Origin: Bacteroidetes bacterium HGW-Bacteroidetes-12
GTDB lineage: Bacteria; Bacteroidota; Bacteroidia; Flavobacteriales_E; Vicingaceae
Length of the DNA: 7,503 nucleotides
Reading direction: 5' to 3'
Assembly (NCBI GenBank): GCA_002841035.1
Contig: PHDR01000134.1
Span: forward strand, 1-7,503
In this document: positions 6,639 through 7,503 of the stretch, piece by piece
How positions within the stretch are numbered: the stretch's first letter is position 1
How the letters are laid out: each line of letters opens with the position of its first letter
Translations under genes and position numbers: made by a program
Notes under the pieces: generated by a model
Database searches by the model: none
The model's input: the letters and a program-made list of their open reading frames with translations, nothing else
Told to the model about the DNA's origin: nothing

Positions 6639-7122
6639 ATAATTTATTTACTTTTTCTAAAACTTCATCGTTAAGTTTCTTTTTATATGCAAGTAGTTGT
6701 TTTTGAATGGTTTTATCTCTAACCGATAAAATTTGCAATGCTAATAAACCTGCGTTTTTTGCTCCATTAAGTGCAACGGTTGCCACCGGAACTCCTCCTG
6801 GCATTTGTAAAATGGATAAAATAGAATCCCAGCCATCAATAGAATTAGATGATTTAATAGGTACTCCAATTACTGGAAGTGGCGAAATTGCGGCAACCAT
6901 TCCTGGTAAATGTGCTGCACCACCTGCTCCTGCAATAATTACTTCTATGCCTCGAAGGTGTGCTTGTTCGGCAAATTCAACCATGCGTTTTGGCGTTCGG
7001 TGAGCCGAAACAATGGTTAATTCAAAAGGGACATTAAATTCTTTTATAATTGTTGCTGCTTGTTGCATAATGGGCAAATCAGAATCTGACCCCATGATAA
7101 TACTTATTTTTGGTTGGCTCAT
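6637..7122 (-). CDS. purE: 5-(carboxyamino)imidazole ribonucleotide mutase
   Basis: PurE rearranges N5-CAIR to CAIR in the cytoplasm, the step after PurK in de novo purine synthesis. At 161 residues it matches the usual length of class I PurE, an octameric enzyme. Motifs are complete: GSDSD (11-15) at the phosphate/ribose site, SAHRTP (39-44) with the catalytic histidine (His41, equivalent to E. coli His45), AGAGGAAHLPGM (64-75) in the conserved substrate loop, and QMPGGVPVATV (106-116). The C-terminal helix is lysine-rich. Its start lies 10 bases after the purK stop, so the two are very probably translated from one mRNA. The PurK partner marks it as class I (bacterial) and not the CO2-dependent class II form. 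The stop codon touches the 8-bp repeat array. Confidence 0.98.
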   Translation of the reverse strand: MSQPKISIIMGSDSDLPIMQQAATIIKEFNVPFELTIVSAHRTPKRMVEFAEQAHLRGIEVIIAGAGGAAHLPGMVAAISPLPVIGVPIKSSNSIDGWDSILSILQMPGGVPVATVALNGAKNAGLLALQILSVRDKTIQKQLLAYKKKLNDEVLEKVNKL

Positions 7123-7132
7123 AATTAGTTAG

Positions 7133-7503
7133 TTAAGCAATTATTTTTAGTTTGTTTTTTATGTTATCTGCTTTTGCTTTTGCTTTTTCTATGGTTTCGT
7201 CAATAATAGTTACGTGTCCCATTTTTCGATATGGTTTTGTGGTAGTTTTTCCATAAATATGCACATTAACGCCTTCTATGGCAATACTTTCGTTAAATCC
7301 AGTATAAATTGCATTACCCGAATAATTGGGTTCTCCTAATAAATTAAGCATTACCGATGGCATAATTATTTTTGTGCTTCCTAGTGGAAATCCTAAAATG
7401 GCTCTTAAATGTTGTTCAAATTGAGAGGTATAGGCACTTTCTATGGTGTGATGCCCGCTATTGTGTGGACGTGGAGCAACTTCGTTGATTAATAATTCGC
7501 CAT
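7133..7503 (-). CDS. purK: N5-carboxyaminoimidazole ribonucleotide synthase, C-terminal part (cut by window edge)
   Basis: PurK is an ATP-grasp enzyme that makes N5-CAIR from AIR, ATP and bicarbonate. The reading frame is open from the window edge, giving 122 residues of an enzyme usually about 350-390 long. It begins GELLINEVAPRPHNSGHHTIE, the PurK signature NExAPRPHNSGH in the ATP-grasp active site, followed by SQFEQHLRAILGFPLG. The C-terminal domain then continues with MLNLLGEP, VHIYGK and KMGHVTI, all typical of PurK. An internal ATG at 7363 would give a 76-residue product, but that would cut the conserved domain and is not the true start. The purK stop is 10 bases before purE. Confidence 0.97.
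   Translation of the reverse strand, partial: GELLINEVAPRPHNSGHHTIESAYTSQFEQHLRAILGFPLGSTKIIMPSVMLNLLGEPNYSGNAIYTGFNESIAIEGVNVHIYGKTTTKPYRKMGHVTIIDETIEKAKAKADNIKNKLKIIA

Noticed and set aside
5718..7003. Plus-strand frames opposite the channel gene (5718-6098) and purE (6707-7003)
   Set aside because: Both lie entirely antisense to well-conserved genes and encode no recognisable motif.
7133..7363. A separate 76-residue gene starting at 7363
   Set aside because: The frame continues to the window edge and encodes the PurK signature NEVAPRPHNSGH, so this is the tail of purK.

Overview
The window is AT-rich DNA from a member of the Bacteroidota, most likely a Flavobacteriia-like lineage. The evidence is a large secreted protein with a C-terminal type IX secretion (T9SS) sorting domain, an RHS fragment of the Bacteroidota style (GYRYGFNGKEKDGE...YIDPDGK), promoter-like TAnnTTTG boxes, and no obvious Shine-Dalgarno sequences. 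Genus cannot be fixed from the sequence alone. No rRNA, tRNA, CRISPR array or transposase is visible.

Layout. Positions 1-171 hold no gene but end in a GC-rich patch. Then, all on the minus strand and read from right to left, come a T9SS-exported Asp-box beta-propeller protein (4748-1422), a displaced C-terminal tip of an RHS polymorphic toxin with no credible start codon of its own (1421-612), and a small lipoprotein-like gene two bases further on (609-172), placed as an immunity gene would be. After a 178-bp divergent intergenic region, a small outer-membrane-barrel-like protein runs on the plus strand (4927-5427). It converges on an MscS-type mechanosensitive channel gene (6493-5435). Upstream of that channel are two abutting minisatellites with 7-bp and 8-bp periods (6509-6638), then purE (7122-6637) and the C-terminal third of purK (from 7503, cut by the window edge, to 7133).

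How the genes relate. purK and purE form a compact purine biosynthesis pair (AIR to N5-CAIR to CAIR). The channel gene follows on the same strand but is separated by the repeat block. The T9SS protein and the barrel protein diverge from a shared promoter region. The most interesting part is 172-1427. An RHS core end and toxin domain are joined almost exactly to the stop codon of the T9SS gene. A one-base deletion relic (NDANGNI, then NFEGYRYGF in the next frame) overlaps that stop codon. The toxin domain carries a GH...NNC pattern suggestive of a circularly permuted NlpC/P60 or papain-like enzyme. The adjacent lipoprotein-like gene contains a C8 homopolymer that could be phase variable. This looks like an orphan toxin-immunity cassette captured behind an unrelated secreted-protein gene.
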